A stretch of 64,000 nt of DNA from PFJX01 sp040757575 (GCA_040757575.1 JBFLXA010000004.1:1-64000); one strand, 5' to 3'. Positions 1-8,194 are shown, numbered from the stretch's first letter. Translations and numbers: made by a program. Notes: generated from the letters alone by a model not told the origin.

Positions 1-130
1 ATGAGGCCCCCGTGCGCGGATGTCATCAGGGCCAGGGCATTGCGCCCATTACAGGCCGGATATATTTGTGCAGCCTTGCCAGTTTCCTGAAATAACTCGT
101 CCTTGCGCAAAGGGGGAGTCCATATATAAA

Positions 131-137
131 CGTTGGG
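131..137 (+). other. Integron insertion junction (attI-like R core)
   Basis: The sequence CGTTGGGC matches the integron core site GTTRRRY, and it lies immediately before the first accessory gene after an AT-rich stretch (CATATATAAA), as in attI sites. No RYYYAAC partner is visible within the 130 bases upstream, so this looks like attI rather than the end of another attC. A weak promoter-like pair, TTGCGC at 103-108 and TATAAA at 125-130, precedes it. The integrase gene would be left of the window. The rest of 1-130 shows no gene. Confidence 0.5.
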
Positions 138-144
138 CATCACA

Positions 145-792
145 ATGAGGGAGTTCACGCACGTATCGCAGCTCGCCTGCGCTCTTCGTCGAGTTCTTCC
201 AAGAGGACGCCGCGTTCTGATCGGAGTTGACGGTGTGGACGGCTCTGGCAAGACCCCCCTTGCCTTTGGCTTGGCCGAACGAATTCCTGCGAAGGTTGTG
301 TCAGTCGATCGGTTCTTGAATCGAAATCGAGGCTCCTACGTGCAGCATCTCCAACGGCAGCAACTTCGGAAAACGATCTTCTCCTACCACGGGCCTGTCA
401 TCGTTGAAGGCGTCTGCCTGCGTTCTGTTCTGCGCCGCCTTCGCCTCCGGGCCTTCCGTCACATATACGTTAAGGCCGTGTCGCAACACGGCCTTTGGTC
501 AGACGAACGAGAGTGTGAACTTCAGGGGCCGGTCGAGGCGTTCCTCGAGATTGAACGAGAGTATCTTCGCGTGCTGGACGACTTCCTGACTTCAGACAAC
601 GCAGGCAATTCCGAACCTGTTGGCCTTTGTGCATTTCGGGAAGAGGTCATTCGTTACCACGCACTGGCATTACCATCGCGCTATGCTCACTTTGTCTTTT
701 TGCGCCGCCCAGTGATGCCCAACAATGCGTTGCAGCGGACGCTCCGCAAGCGGCGCGCCTCTGAACTTCGACGTTGGGCACCCCGATATTAA
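145..792 (+). CDS. P-loop NTPase / uridine-kinase-like protein (integron cassette 1)
   Basis: A 215-residue protein with a Walker A motif GVDGSGKT at residues 30-37, followed by a DRF segment like those of uridine kinase and phosphoribulokinase-type P-loop kinases. It probably transfers phosphate to a small molecule, but the substrate cannot be read from sequence. The ATG at 145 is preferred over TTG at 133, which overlaps the integron core site. The last about 24 residues are translated attC sequence (717-779), so the natural C-terminus is a by-product of cassette insertion. Codon use is less GC-biased than in the chromosomal genes to the right, consistent with transfer. Kinase activity is inference from the P-loop. 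Confidence 0.65.
   Translation: MREFTHVSQLACALRRVLPRGRRVLIGVDGVDGSGKTPLAFGLAERIPAKVVSVDRFLNRNRGSYVQHLQRQQLRKTIFSYHGPVIVEGVCLRSVLRRLRLRAFRHIYVKAVSQHGLWSDERECELQGPVEAFLEIEREYLRVLDDFLTSDNAGNSEPVGLCAFREEVIRYHALALPSRYAHFVFLRRPVMPNNALQRTLRKRRASELRRWAPRY
717..779 (+). repeat. attC recombination site 1
   Basis: A 63-bp imperfect palindrome beginning GCCCAAC (R'') and ending GTTGGGC (R'), an exact inverted pair. Inner arms also pair with an offset (GTTGCAG against CTGAAC) and the apex has CCGC-AA-GCGG. Size and layout are those of a canonical attC. The predicted cut between G773 and T774 would make cassette 1 run 133-773. Confidence 0.85.
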
Positions 793-807
793 TAAGCCTT
801 GATAATC

Positions 808-1293
808 ATGCTGCTTGAAAAGTCAATGTCAGCGCGACGTGATCCACGCATTTATATTCTCCTGTTACTTGGGTTAGTATTTTTTCTGGCTGGGCTAACA
901 ATAGAACCGAGCACGAATTGCAGCGAGGGAGGAGACTGCGCGCCCTGGCTAATCCCCGTGGCACTTCTGGTAGGCGTGCTTGTGCTCCTTGGTGCCATCT
1001 CTGCGCTCGTGGTCAATGCCAATTGGGGCTACAGATTCAACTTGGACGAAAAGCGGCTCTGGTTCTGGGACACGCGCTATTCACCAGATTTGCGTTCTCT
1101 CGCGTTGAACGAAGTGTCATTGATTAAGGTTCGAGTTATCTACGACAGCAGTGACCAAATATTCTTCTATGACCAAGCGGGAAACTTAATGCCGTTTCCA
1201 CACGATTTCGAAGTCCCTACCCCCTATGAGAAGTGGGCACGAGATATTGCGCATTTGTTTCCTGGAATCAGGGTTGAGATAGAGGATGCCTGA
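808..1293 (+). CDS. Small two-helix membrane protein (integron cassette 2)
   Basis: About 161 residues with two hydrophobic segments near the N-terminus (a run around ILLLLGLVFFLAGL and a second around LIPVALLVGVLVLLGAI), separated by a short Cys-containing loop, then a soluble C-terminal domain with many aromatic residues. I do not recognise the family. ATG at 808 is chosen over TTG at 799; ATG at 826 is also possible and none has a strong ribosome site. It lies between two attC sites and is AT-richer than the flanking chromosome, so it is a typical unknown cassette gene. Confidence 0.65.
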   Translation: MLLEKSMSARRDPRIYILLLLGLVFFLAGLTIEPSTNCSEGGDCAPWLIPVALLVGVLVLLGAISALVVNANWGYRFNLDEKRLWFWDTRYSPDLRSLALNEVSLIKVRVIYDSSDQIFFYDQAGNLMPFPHDFEVPTPYEKWARDIAHLFPGIRVEIEDA

Positions 1294-1335
1294 CGGAATA
1301 TGTGTTTTCATTATCCCGAGGCGGAAGTTGTTTTC

Positions 1336-1416
1336 GCCCAACAAGCGCTTCGAGAGGGACGCTCCGCCAGCAAGCTTCGCTTGCTGTCTTCGCGCCCCTC
1401 AAGCTGAACGTCAGAC
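1336..1416 (+). repeat. attC recombination site 2 (degenerate R')
   Basis: An 81-bp palindromic element starting GCCCAAC and ending AACGTCAGAC, with an apical stem AGCAAGC-TTC-GCTTGCT. The terminal core reads GTCAGAC instead of GTTRRRY, one change at the third base. The body (CGCTTCGAGAGGGACGCTCC) resembles attC site 1 closely. Confidence 0.75.
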
Positions 1417-1432
1417 CTCACCTGCCCCCGTC

Positions 1433-1840
1433 GTGTCCTACCAGTTCCTAGCTGATGCCGTGCTCGTCATCCACTTTGGCGTGGTTCTCTTCGTCGTGGG
1501 TGGCTTAGTCGTGGTTGTGGCTGGCAACTGGCTGCATTGGCGCTGGGTCAATCACTTGTGGTTCCGGGGGGCGCATCTGGCGGCAATTGCAATCGTCGTC
1601 TTTCAAGCCTGGTTGGGGCAGCACTGTCCGCTCACAACCCTTGAATCCTGGCTTCGCGTCAAGGCGGGCGCAGTCGCGTACGAGCGAAGCTTCATCGAGC
1701 ATTGGCTGCAGCGGCTCATGTACTACGAGGCGCCCTTCTGGGTGTTCACGCTTGTCTACTCCGCCTTTGCGGTGCTGGTGTTGCTGGTTTGGCGGCGATA
1801 TCCGCCACGCCGTGGCTCAGGCAGCGGCAGCGACGCCTAG
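1433..1840 (+). CDS. DUF2784 family membrane protein
   Basis: About 135 residues, largely hydrophobic, with the DUF2784 pattern: an N-terminal helix with conserved His (LVIHFGVVLF), a WVNHLWFRGAHLAAI segment, CPLTTLE and a C-terminal helix. The function of the family is not known. The start is taken as GTG at 1433, because the upstream ATG in frame (1286) lies inside the preceding cassette and would add translated attC sequence. The start sits 17 bases after attC site 2. No convincing attC follows it, so it is either the last cassette with a lost attC or the native flank of the array. Confidence 0.7.
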   Translation: MSYQFLADAVLVIHFGVVLFVVGGLVVVVAGNWLHWRWVNHLWFRGAHLAAIAIVVFQAWLGQHCPLTTLESWLRVKAGAVAYERSFIEHWLQRLMYYEAPFWVFTLVYSAFAVLVLLVWRRYPPRRGSGSGSDA

Positions 1841-1905
1841 CCCTTCGCCGGGGCGCGCAGCCCGTGGTCTTTCGGGTGGTGCTTTATGTCTTGGGCAATG
1901 CCGTC

Positions 1906-2352
1906 TTACCCCTTGCCTGTGCTGCCAAACCCGCCTTCGCCCCGGTGGCTTTCTCCGAATTCTTCCACCACGTTGAACTGGGCCTGGACCACCGGCACGA
2001 TGACCATCTGGGCGATGCGTTCGAAGGGTTCCACGGTGAAGGGGGTTTGGCCCCGGTTCCATAGCGAGACCATGAGCTGGCCCTGGTAGTCGGAATCGAT
2101 GAGGCCCACCAGGTTGCCCAGCACCACGCCGTGTTTATGACCCAGGCCGGAGCGGGGCAGGATCACGGCGGCGAAGCCCGGGTCGTCCAGGTGGATGGCC
2201 AGGCCGGTGGGTATGAGTTGGGTCTGGCCCGGGTCCAGGGTGAGGGGGGCGTCCAGGCAGGCGCGCAGGTCCAGGCCGGCGCTGCCGGGCGTGGCGTAGT
2301 GGGGCAGCTGGTCGCGGACGCGTTGGTCGAGGATCTTCAGGTCGATGTGCAT
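1906..2352 (-). CDS. dut: Deoxyuridine 5'-triphosphate nucleotidohydrolase
   Basis: Hydrolyses dUTP to dUMP and diphosphate, keeping uracil out of DNA and supplying dUMP for thymidylate synthesis. The 148-residue length is normal for trimeric dUTPases. All conserved motifs are present: TPGSAGLDLRA (motif 1), PRSGLG (motif 2), GNLVGLIDSDYQG (motif 3, with the catalytic Asp) and the C-terminal Gly-rich arm GEGGFGSTG (motif 5). It is the last gene of a minus-strand run after coaBC and an exonuclease gene, 34 bases from its neighbour. The coaBC-dut association is widespread in proteobacteria. Confidence 0.97.
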   Translation of the reverse strand: MHIDLKILDQRVRDQLPHYATPGSAGLDLRACLDAPLTLDPGQTQLIPTGLAIHLDDPGFAAVILPRSGLGHKHGVVLGNLVGLIDSDYQGQLMVSLWNRGQTPFTVEPFERIAQMVIVPVVQAQFNVVEEFGESHRGEGGFGSTGKG

Positions 2353-2386
2353 GGGGTCTCCAGAGGGTGAGTAAATAGGCGCGGGG

Positions 2387-3796
2387 TTACAGCACCCGCA
2401 CGGTGGTGCCGGATTTCTTTAGGTGGGCCTTGATGAGTTTGTAGGTGTCCATGTCGAAACGCACCGTGGCGCCGGCGGCGAGGATTTCCGCCAGTTCGGT
2501 TTCGTCTTGGGCGGTGCCCAGGTGGCGCCAGCCTTCCACCACGTGCAGGGCTTCCCGCCCGGTGAAGTCGTCCCGTTCGACGATGCCGATGGCGCCCGGG
2601 TAGGGCCAGGTGGAGACTTTCATTTTTGCCAGGGCGGCCATGAGGCGGGCGCTGTGCAGGCCGATGGCTTCCTTGCCCACGCAGGCGCCCCGGCATTTGT
2701 GCACCTGGTAGGCAAAGCAGGGACGGCCGGGTTTGGGGGCTTGTTCCAGGCCCAGGATGGCGGGGCACAGGCCCTGGGCTTCGGCAATCTTGCGCAGGGC
2801 GGCGGTGGCCTGGCGCCGGGAGGGGAAAAGCCCGAACAGTTCCTGGCGGCCAAAGTCTGCGTCGCAGCCATTGGCCAGCCGGGGGCGGAAATCTCCTTCG
2901 CCCCGTTCTTCCAGGGTCCAGGCGCACAGTTCCGTGGCCCGGCGCAGGCGCCGGTTGTGGACGGGCTGGCCTTCCTTGATGAGGCGGGATTCCAGCAGCA
3001 GGGCGCCGAATTCCCCTACCGTTTCCTGCCAGTCCAGGCGGCGCACTTCCTGGGCGATGCGCATTTCCTTGTTTTCCCGGGTGTCGGCGCTGAAATGGGA
3101 CAGCACCCGCTTTCTGAGGTTGATGCTCTTGCCCACGTAGAGCAGTACGTCGTTTTCGCCATGGAACCGGTAGATGCCGGGGGTTTCCGGCAGGTCGTCG
3201 ATCAGGTCCGGGGGCAGGTGGGGCGGCAGGCTGGGGCGTTTGAGCTGGTGCTGGACGGCGGCCTCCAGGGCGTCCGGCCCCGGGCCGTGGCGCACCTGGC
3301 GCCAGAACTGCCAGATCAGGTCGGCATCGGCCAGGGCCCGGTGCCGGTCTGCCGCCACCAGTTGGTGGCGGGCCACCAGGCTGTCCAGGTTGTGGCGATG
3401 GTGTTGCGGGTACAGCTTTCTGGACAGGCGCACGGTGCACACCACGTCGGCCCGGAAGCGCCGGCCCAGGCGCTGGAATTCGTTCTTGATGAAGCCGTAA
3501 TCGAAGCGGGCGTTGTGGGCGATGAACAGGCGCCCCGCCAGCAGGGTTTCCAGGGTGTCCGCCACCTGCTCGAAGGGGGGCGCGTCGGCCACCATGTCGT
3601 TGTTGATGCCCGTGAGTTGCTGGATGAACTGGGGAATGGCCCGCTGGGGGTTGACCAGGGTGCTCCAGGTGCGGGTTTCCTGGGGGCTTTCGCCATCGCC
3701 GTCCACCAGCACGATGCCGATCTCGGTGATGCGGTCCAGGGTGGGGTTGGCGCCGGTGGTTTCCAGGTCGATGAAGGCCAGGCGGGCAGGGGTCAT
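2387..3796 (-). CDS. DnaQ-type 3'-5' exonuclease fused to a GIY-YIG (UvrC N-terminal-like) nuclease domain
   Basis: A 469-residue two-domain nuclease. The N-terminal domain (about residues 1-180) has the DEDDh signature of DNA polymerase III epsilon: FIDLETTG, IAHNARFDYGF and a closing HRALADADL. After a linker comes a GIY-YIG domain (LPETPGIYRFHG, then YVGKSINLRKR), as in UvrC and Cho. The C-terminal part with CRGACVGKE is of the type found in UvrC-like proteins. Annotations of this fusion as polymerase III epsilon overstate its role; repair or processing of damaged DNA is more likely. The ATG at 3796 is used because 21 upstream in-frame residues overlap the end of coaBC. Confidence 0.85.
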   Translation of the reverse strand: MTPARLAFIDLETTGANPTLDRITEIGIVLVDGDGESPQETRTWSTLVNPQRAIPQFIQQLTGINNDMVADAPPFEQVADTLETLLAGRLFIAHNARFDYGFIKNEFQRLGRRFRADVVCTVRLSRKLYPQHHRHNLDSLVARHQLVAADRHRALADADLIWQFWRQVRHGPGPDALEAAVQHQLKRPSLPPHLPPDLIDDLPETPGIYRFHGENDVLLYVGKSINLRKRVLSHFSADTRENKEMRIAQEVRRLDWQETVGEFGALLLESRLIKEGQPVHNRRLRRATELCAWTLEERGEGDFRPRLANGCDADFGRQELFGLFPSRRQATAALRKIAEAQGLCPAILGLEQAPKPGRPCFAYQVHKCRGACVGKEAIGLHSARLMAALAKMKVSTWPYPGAIGIVERDDFTGREALHVVEGWRHLGTAQDETELAEILAAGATVRFDMDTYKLIKAHLKKSGTTVRVL

Positions 3797-3827
3797 GGCA
3801 CCCTTCCGGGGAACGGCACGGCACGCA

Positions 3828-5021
3828 TTACTGATATCGGGCGTTGTACAGCCGCGCAATGTGGGCGATCAGCCGCCGGGCCTGGGTTTGCTTGTCGGCC
3901 TGTTCCAGCACCTGTTTGCCGGCTTCGTCCAATAGGTAGAGTTGCACTTCGTCGGTGCCGATGGCTTCCTTGACATCGTTGGCGACGATGAGGGGCAGGT
4001 GTTTGCGGCGGCGCTTGAGTTCGGCGTATTCCTCCAGGTTTTCGCTTTCGGCGGCAAAGCCCACGCAGAAGGGGGGTTCGGGCCGGCTGGAAACGTTGGC
4101 GAGGATGTCCGGGTTTGGGGCCAGTTCCAGGGTGAGGATGTGGGCGTCCTTCTTGATCTTCTGTTCGCTGGGGTTGAGCACGTAGTAGTCCGCCACGGCG
4201 GCCACGCTAATGAATATATGGGCCTGGCCGACGACGGATTCCACTGCCGCCAGCATGTCGGCGGTGCTGACGGCAGAGATGAACGCGGCGCCGGCCGGGG
4301 GCTTCAGGCAGGTCTGGCCGGACACCAGGGTGACCTCCGCCCCGGCTTCCAGGGCGGCCCGGGCCACGGCGTAGCCCATCTTGCCGGAGCTGGCGTTGGT
4401 AATGCCCCGCACGGCGTCGATGGCCTCGAAGGTGGGGCCGGCGGTGATGACCACTTTCAGGCCCGTGAGCAGCTTGGGCTGGAAGCGGGCGTAAAGGCCT
4501 TCCAGCAGGTCTTCCGGTTCCAGCATGCGACCAAAGCCGGTTTCGCCGCAGGCCTGCTCGCCGCAATCCGGGCCCAGGAGGGTGAGGCCATCATCCTTCA
4601 GCAGGGCCACGTTGCGCTGGGTGGCGGGGGCCTCCCACATTTGCCGGTTCATGGCCGGGGCCGCCAGCAGGGGGCAGTCCCGGGCAAGGCAGAGGGTGGA
4701 AAGCAGGTCGTCGGCCCGGCCCTGGGCCAGCTTGGCGAGGAAGTCGGCGGTGGCGGGGGCCACCAGGATGGCGTCGGCGCCCCGGGTGAGGTCGATGTGG
4801 GCCATGCCATTGTCGATGCGCTCGTCCCAGGGGTCGGTGAACACCGGGTGGCCGGTGAGGGCCTGGAAGGTGGCGGCGCCGACGAAGTGGCGGGCGGCTT
4901 CGGTCATCACCACCTGCACGTCCAGGCCGGCCTTCACCATCAGCCGGGCCAGTTCGGCGGCCTTGTAGGCGGCCACGCCGCCGGTGACCCCGAGGATGAT
5001 GCGCTTGAGTTTGTGTTCCAC
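3828..5021 (-). CDS. coaBC: Bifunctional phosphopantothenoylcysteine decarboxylase / phosphopantothenate-cysteine ligase
   Basis: Catalyses two steps of coenzyme A synthesis: CTP-dependent joining of 4'-phosphopantothenate to cysteine, then FMN-dependent decarboxylation to 4'-phosphopantetheine. The CoaC half (about 1-185) carries GVTGGVAAYKA, the active-site His in MAHIDL, PAMNRQMW and the Cys of ACGETGFGRM. The CoaB half has NASSGKMGYAVA and the KIKK dimer/CTP motif. Length 397 is typical. First gene of the run towards dut. Confidence 0.97.
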   Translation of the reverse strand: MEHKLKRIILGVTGGVAAYKAAELARLMVKAGLDVQVVMTEAARHFVGAATFQALTGHPVFTDPWDERIDNGMAHIDLTRGADAILVAPATADFLAKLAQGRADDLLSTLCLARDCPLLAAPAMNRQMWEAPATQRNVALLKDDGLTLLGPDCGEQACGETGFGRMLEPEDLLEGLYARFQPKLLTGLKVVITAGPTFEAIDAVRGITNASSGKMGYAVARAALEAGAEVTLVSGQTCLKPPAGAAFISAVSTADMLAAVESVVGQAHIFISVAAVADYYVLNPSEQKIKKDAHILTLELAPNPDILANVSSRPEPPFCVGFAAESENLEEYAELKRRRKHLPLIVANDVKEAIGTDEVQLYLLDEAGKQVLEQADKQTQARRLIAHIARLYNARYQ

Positions 5022-5170
5022 CGTGTGCCTTCCTGCCGAATGCGTGTCTGCTCGGCCAGTTGCTTGTCCAGGGAGGAGAGGTTACAACCCTGGCGCGCGG
5101 TCAGCCATAGCCGGGCAGTGGCCTTGAAGGCCGGCTAATGCCCACAGACAGGCATCCACAGGAGTTCGCC

Positions 5171-6589
5171 ATGACACCACAGGTCAGCATAGACACCCGG
5201 GGCCGGGCCGGTACGGTGACCTACCGGGAGGCCGGCAACGAACTGGTCTGCCACTGGGAGTTCGGTGGCGACGTGGTGGCCATCGTGCAATGCGGCGATG
5301 GGGACCGCTGGCGGGCCTACCCCTGGGCACTGCCCCGCCGGACGGCAATCCTCCGGTTCGTGGCCGATGAAGTGGTGCGGCAGCAGGCGCCGACCTGCCG
5401 GGCGGAGATCGATTTAGTTTCGGGGGATATCCTGCTGCATCAGCAGGGTACGGGGGGGCAGGCGGCTGCGCCTCGGTCCCGGCCGCTGCCTGCCATCGGC
5501 CAAACCGTAACGCCAGCGCCTTCCTCCGAGGCTGCCTGGGTGTTCCGCCTCAGCACCCTGCGCATGAAGTTCGGCCTGTTCCTGTTGCTGGGCAGCCTGG
5601 TCGCGGGAGCCCTGATGTGGATCAAGCAGACGGTGTTTTCCATCAACCCCGGCAAGGGCACGCCGATTGGGGCCAGTGTGCGCACGGACCGGCACATCGC
5701 CACCCTCATCCAGAACCTGGAGCCCTATATGCCTTCCCTGCACCGGAGTGGCGGGGACAATCGATACCGCATTGGGCTTTTCCTGGTGCCCCTTGATGGC
5801 GGGGCGCCCCGTCTGCTGCCCATCAAGTCCGGCCTGACGGGCAGTTCGGCCAGCCAGGTGCGGCTCTTTGGTAGCGATGGCCGGGTCTTGTGGTTCGACG
5901 CGGCCGGACTGGGGGGCGTGGACCTGGAAACCCTGGACTTCCTGCCGGAGCAGGCGGCGGCGCGGATGGATGCCCGTTCCCTGCCCAGGCCCTGGGGCGA
6001 CATGCCCATGCCCCCCAGGCCGGAGAAGTTCTTGGCGGCGGGCTATCTGACCTCCCCCACCACCTGGCTGGGGCTGCATACGGACGCTGAAGCGGGCCAG
6101 GCCTTTGCCCCCGGCAAATGGCTGAAGCCCGTGGTGAGTGCCGAAAGTCTGAAGCAGCCGCGCCGTTTTTATCGGGGGGTACTGGAGGCGGGCACCGTGG
6201 ACTTGCCGGGTTCGCCCCAGCCGTATCTGCGCATCCAGACCCTGGTGCCCCTGGGGCAGCAGACATACCTCAACGCCGCGTTCCTGCGCATGAATGGCAC
6301 ATCTCCACCCATCCGGCTCCAGGACCCGCCCGGCGCCCTCATGGTGTTCACCTCGGCCCCCGGCCTGTCGGGCACCACGGTGCTGGCCCGGGTGGGGGAT
6401 GACGGACAGCCGGTCTGGCAGGTGGATACGGGCATCGACCGCTTCGAGCTCGCACAGATCCTGCCGGGGTCGGATTCGGTGGCCTTCGTCGGTACCCGCC
6501 CGCCGGTGCCGGACAAGGTGAGCGAACCCTTGCTGGTGATCGTGGAGTACGCCACCGGCAAGGCGGTAACCCACAGTCTCTGGCAGTAG
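5171..6589 (+). CDS. Unknown membrane-anchored protein
   Basis: A 472-residue protein of unrecognised family. The first about 130 residues are soluble, then one hydrophobic segment (FGLFLLLGSLVAGALMWI) and a 300-residue domain likely outside the membrane. That domain contains spaced Gly/Asp-rich strand-turn units (FLVPLDGGAPRLLP, VRLFGSDGRVLWFDAAG, TVLARVGDDGQPVWQVDTG) reminiscent of beta-propeller blades. The ATG at 5171 has AGGAGTTCGCC before it, so it is chosen over GTG-like starts upstream. It stands alone between divergent coaBC and a convergent PEP-CTERM gene. Confidence 0.7.
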   Translation: MTPQVSIDTRGRAGTVTYREAGNELVCHWEFGGDVVAIVQCGDGDRWRAYPWALPRRTAILRFVADEVVRQQAPTCRAEIDLVSGDILLHQQGTGGQAAAPRSRPLPAIGQTVTPAPSSEAAWVFRLSTLRMKFGLFLLLGSLVAGALMWIKQTVFSINPGKGTPIGASVRTDRHIATLIQNLEPYMPSLHRSGGDNRYRIGLFLVPLDGGAPRLLPIKSGLTGSSASQVRLFGSDGRVLWFDAAGLGGVDLETLDFLPEQAAARMDARSLPRPWGDMPMPPRPEKFLAAGYLTSPTTWLGLHTDAEAGQAFAPGKWLKPVVSAESLKQPRRFYRGVLEAGTVDLPGSPQPYLRIQTLVPLGQQTYLNAAFLRMNGTSPPIRLQDPPGALMVFTSAPGLSGTTVLARVGDDGQPVWQVDTGIDRFELAQILPGSDSVAFVGTRPPVPDKVSEPLLVIVEYATGKAVTHSLWQ

Positions 6590-6601
6590 CCGCCTATTCC
6601 T

Positions 6602-7222
6602 TCAGGACTGCTGGAGCCGGGCCATGACGCCCACCAGGCCCAGGCCCGCAAGCAGCAGGGCGTAGGTTTCCGGTTCCGGCACGGGGGCCGGCGTCATGGC
6701 CAGCCAGGTGTTGAAGGCGTTCAGGTGCTTGTAGGAGGCCGAGCGCAGATTTCCGTAGGCGGCATACAGGGATGAGTCCGCTGGGACGAGGGCCTGGGCA
6801 GCGGTGAGATCGTCAATGTCCAGCAGCTCGATGTCCCGGCCCACCGTCAGCGCGGCGTAGCGGGACGTGCTGCCTTTTGCCACCAGTTGGCCATACAGGG
6901 TCTGGAGATCAGGATTCAGAAACGTGGCGGCGCCCAGGCTGGTCAGGTCGCTGACATCCAGGCCTGCCCCTTCCGCCTGGGCCACCAGCGTGGCGAAATG
7001 GGTGTCCTCGGATTTGGGGATGTTTTTGAAGGGCATGACTTCCGGGTAGAGCACGCCAAAGGCCCGGTAGACGTCGCCGGCCAGTTTTTCTTCCTCGATC
7101 ATGAAGCGCAGGCTGTCCAGGGCTTCGCTGGAGTAAATGACGGGCCCGGTCAGTGCCTGGGCGTTGCCGGTGATGCCCAGGCCAAGGGCCCAGAGGGTTG
7201 CCAGGGTGGCAATGGGTTTCAT
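6602..7222 (-). CDS. DUF2202 ferritin-like protein with PEP-CTERM sorting signal
   Basis: Exported 206-residue protein. It has an N-terminal signal peptide (MKPIATLATLWALGLGITGNAQA), then a DUF2202 helical domain with the carboxylate/His pattern of ferritin-like folds (MIEEEKLAGDVY, SEDTHFATLVAQAE), and a C-terminal PVPEPETYALLLAGLGL tripartite PEP-CTERM tail ending in basic residues. The tail implies processing by an exosortase located elsewhere, as in bacteria that make extracellular polysaccharide. The metal-binding role is inference from the fold. The start at 7222 places the signal peptide at the N-terminus; the longer upstream reading is not needed. Confidence 0.85.
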   Translation of the reverse strand: MKPIATLATLWALGLGITGNAQALTGPVIYSSEALDSLRFMIEEEKLAGDVYRAFGVLYPEVMPFKNIPKSEDTHFATLVAQAEGAGLDVSDLTSLGAATFLNPDLQTLYGQLVAKGSTSRYAALTVGRDIELLDIDDLTAAQALVPADSSLYAAYGNLRSASYKHLNAFNTWLAMTPAPVPEPETYALLLAGLGLVGVMARLQQS

Positions 7223-7332
7223 GACATGTCCTTTCGTGTGCTCAAGCCGCAGGGCAGGAAGCGGGCGAATATAAGGACATGAACGTCCGGATAGAATGCG
7301 GCATGGTGTCGCACCCCTGGATGGCATTGGGT

Positions 7333-8115
7333 TCAGGGCCGGTAGCCCAAAGCGGCGGAAATCTCTGCGGCGGCTGCGGTGACCTGTTCCACCCAGGCGT
7401 CCTGGCGCCGGTCCCGGGGGGCGGATACGGAGAGGCCCGCCACGGCGGCTCCGCTTGTGTCCCGGATCAGGGCGCCGATGCAGCCCACGCCCATTTCCGC
7501 TTCCTCGTCGTCCAGGGCGTAGCCTCGGGCCAGGGACTGATTGATGTTCTGCAGAAGCCTTGCGGGGGTGCTGAGGGTGTTGGCGGTATAGGCGGGCAGG
7601 CCGGTGCGCTGGGCGTAGTCGTTCACGGCGGCGCGGCCGTCTTCGCCCAGCATGAGCTTGCCCACGGCCGTGACGTGCAGCGGCGCCCGGCTGCCGATCA
7701 CCTGTTCCACCCGCATCATGCGGGACGAGGTGGCCCGCTCCACGTACACCACTTCATCCCCCTGGCGCACCGTCAGGTTCACGGTTTCCTTGAGGGCGTC
7801 CCGCAGGCGTTCCATGACCGGCCGGGCAATCTCCCGGATATCGCCCCCCAGCTTTACCCGGGCGGCCCAGCGGGTCAGGCGGGGGCCCAGGTGGTAATGG
7901 CCGCCTTCGTCCTTGGCCACCAGGCCGTGGGTTTGCAGGGCCGCCAGGATGCGGAAGGTGGTGGAGGGCGAAAGCCCGGTGTCCAGGCCCAGCACCTTGA
8001 GGCCTACGCCGTCGTCATGGCGGGCCAGGGCATCCAGCAGCAGCACGGCCCGGTCGATGACCTGGATGCCGGACTCAGGCGAGGAGGAGAGGGCAGGCTG
8101 GGTAGGGGATGGCAT
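7333..8115 (-). CDS. IclR-family transcriptional regulator
   Basis: A 260-residue repressor or activator with an N-terminal winged helix (VIDRAVLLLDALARHDDG, then SPSTTFRILAALQTHGLV) and a C-terminal effector-binding domain (about 90-260) containing PLHVTAVGKLML and ARGYALDDEEAEMGVGCIGA, both hallmarks of IclR. It is transcribed divergently from the phosphoketolase-like operon, with tandem dyad sequences in the shared 157-base region, so it very likely controls that operon and itself. The effector is probably an organic or sugar acid used by the pathway; this is inference. Confidence 0.93.
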   Translation of the reverse strand: MPSPTQPALSSSPESGIQVIDRAVLLLDALARHDDGVGLKVLGLDTGLSPSTTFRILAALQTHGLVAKDEGGHYHLGPRLTRWAARVKLGGDIREIARPVMERLRDALKETVNLTVRQGDEVVYVERATSSRMMRVEQVIGSRAPLHVTAVGKLMLGEDGRAAVNDYAQRTGLPAYTANTLSTPARLLQNINQSLARGYALDDEEAEMGVGCIGALIRDTSGAAVAGLSVSAPRDRRQDAWVEQVTAAAAEISAALGYRP

Positions 8116-8160
8116 GACATGACCTCCTCGAATGAAACGGTTGGATAACGGGGGTTCATG

Positions 8161-8194
8161 TTCCGCATTGTGGAATAAATTCTGTATTGTGAAA
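8161..8194 (+). promoter_or_regulatory. Tandem IclR operator candidates
   Basis: Two 15-base near-palindromes, TTCCGCATTGTGGAA (8161-8175) and TTCTGTATTGTGAAA (8180-8194), start 19 bases apart and differ at three positions. TTCC-N7-GGAA style dyads are what IclR-family proteins bind. They lie between the IclR gene and the divergent operon. Confidence 0.6.

Noticed and set aside
1837..1897. A possible third attC between GCCTAGC and CTTGGGC
   Set aside because: Both core sites carry mismatches and the arms are not complementary inside the putative site.
2423..5138. Long plus-strand frames opposite the exonuclease and coaBC genes
   Set aside because: Low-complexity Gly/Val/His translations; the minus-strand proteins have full motif sets.
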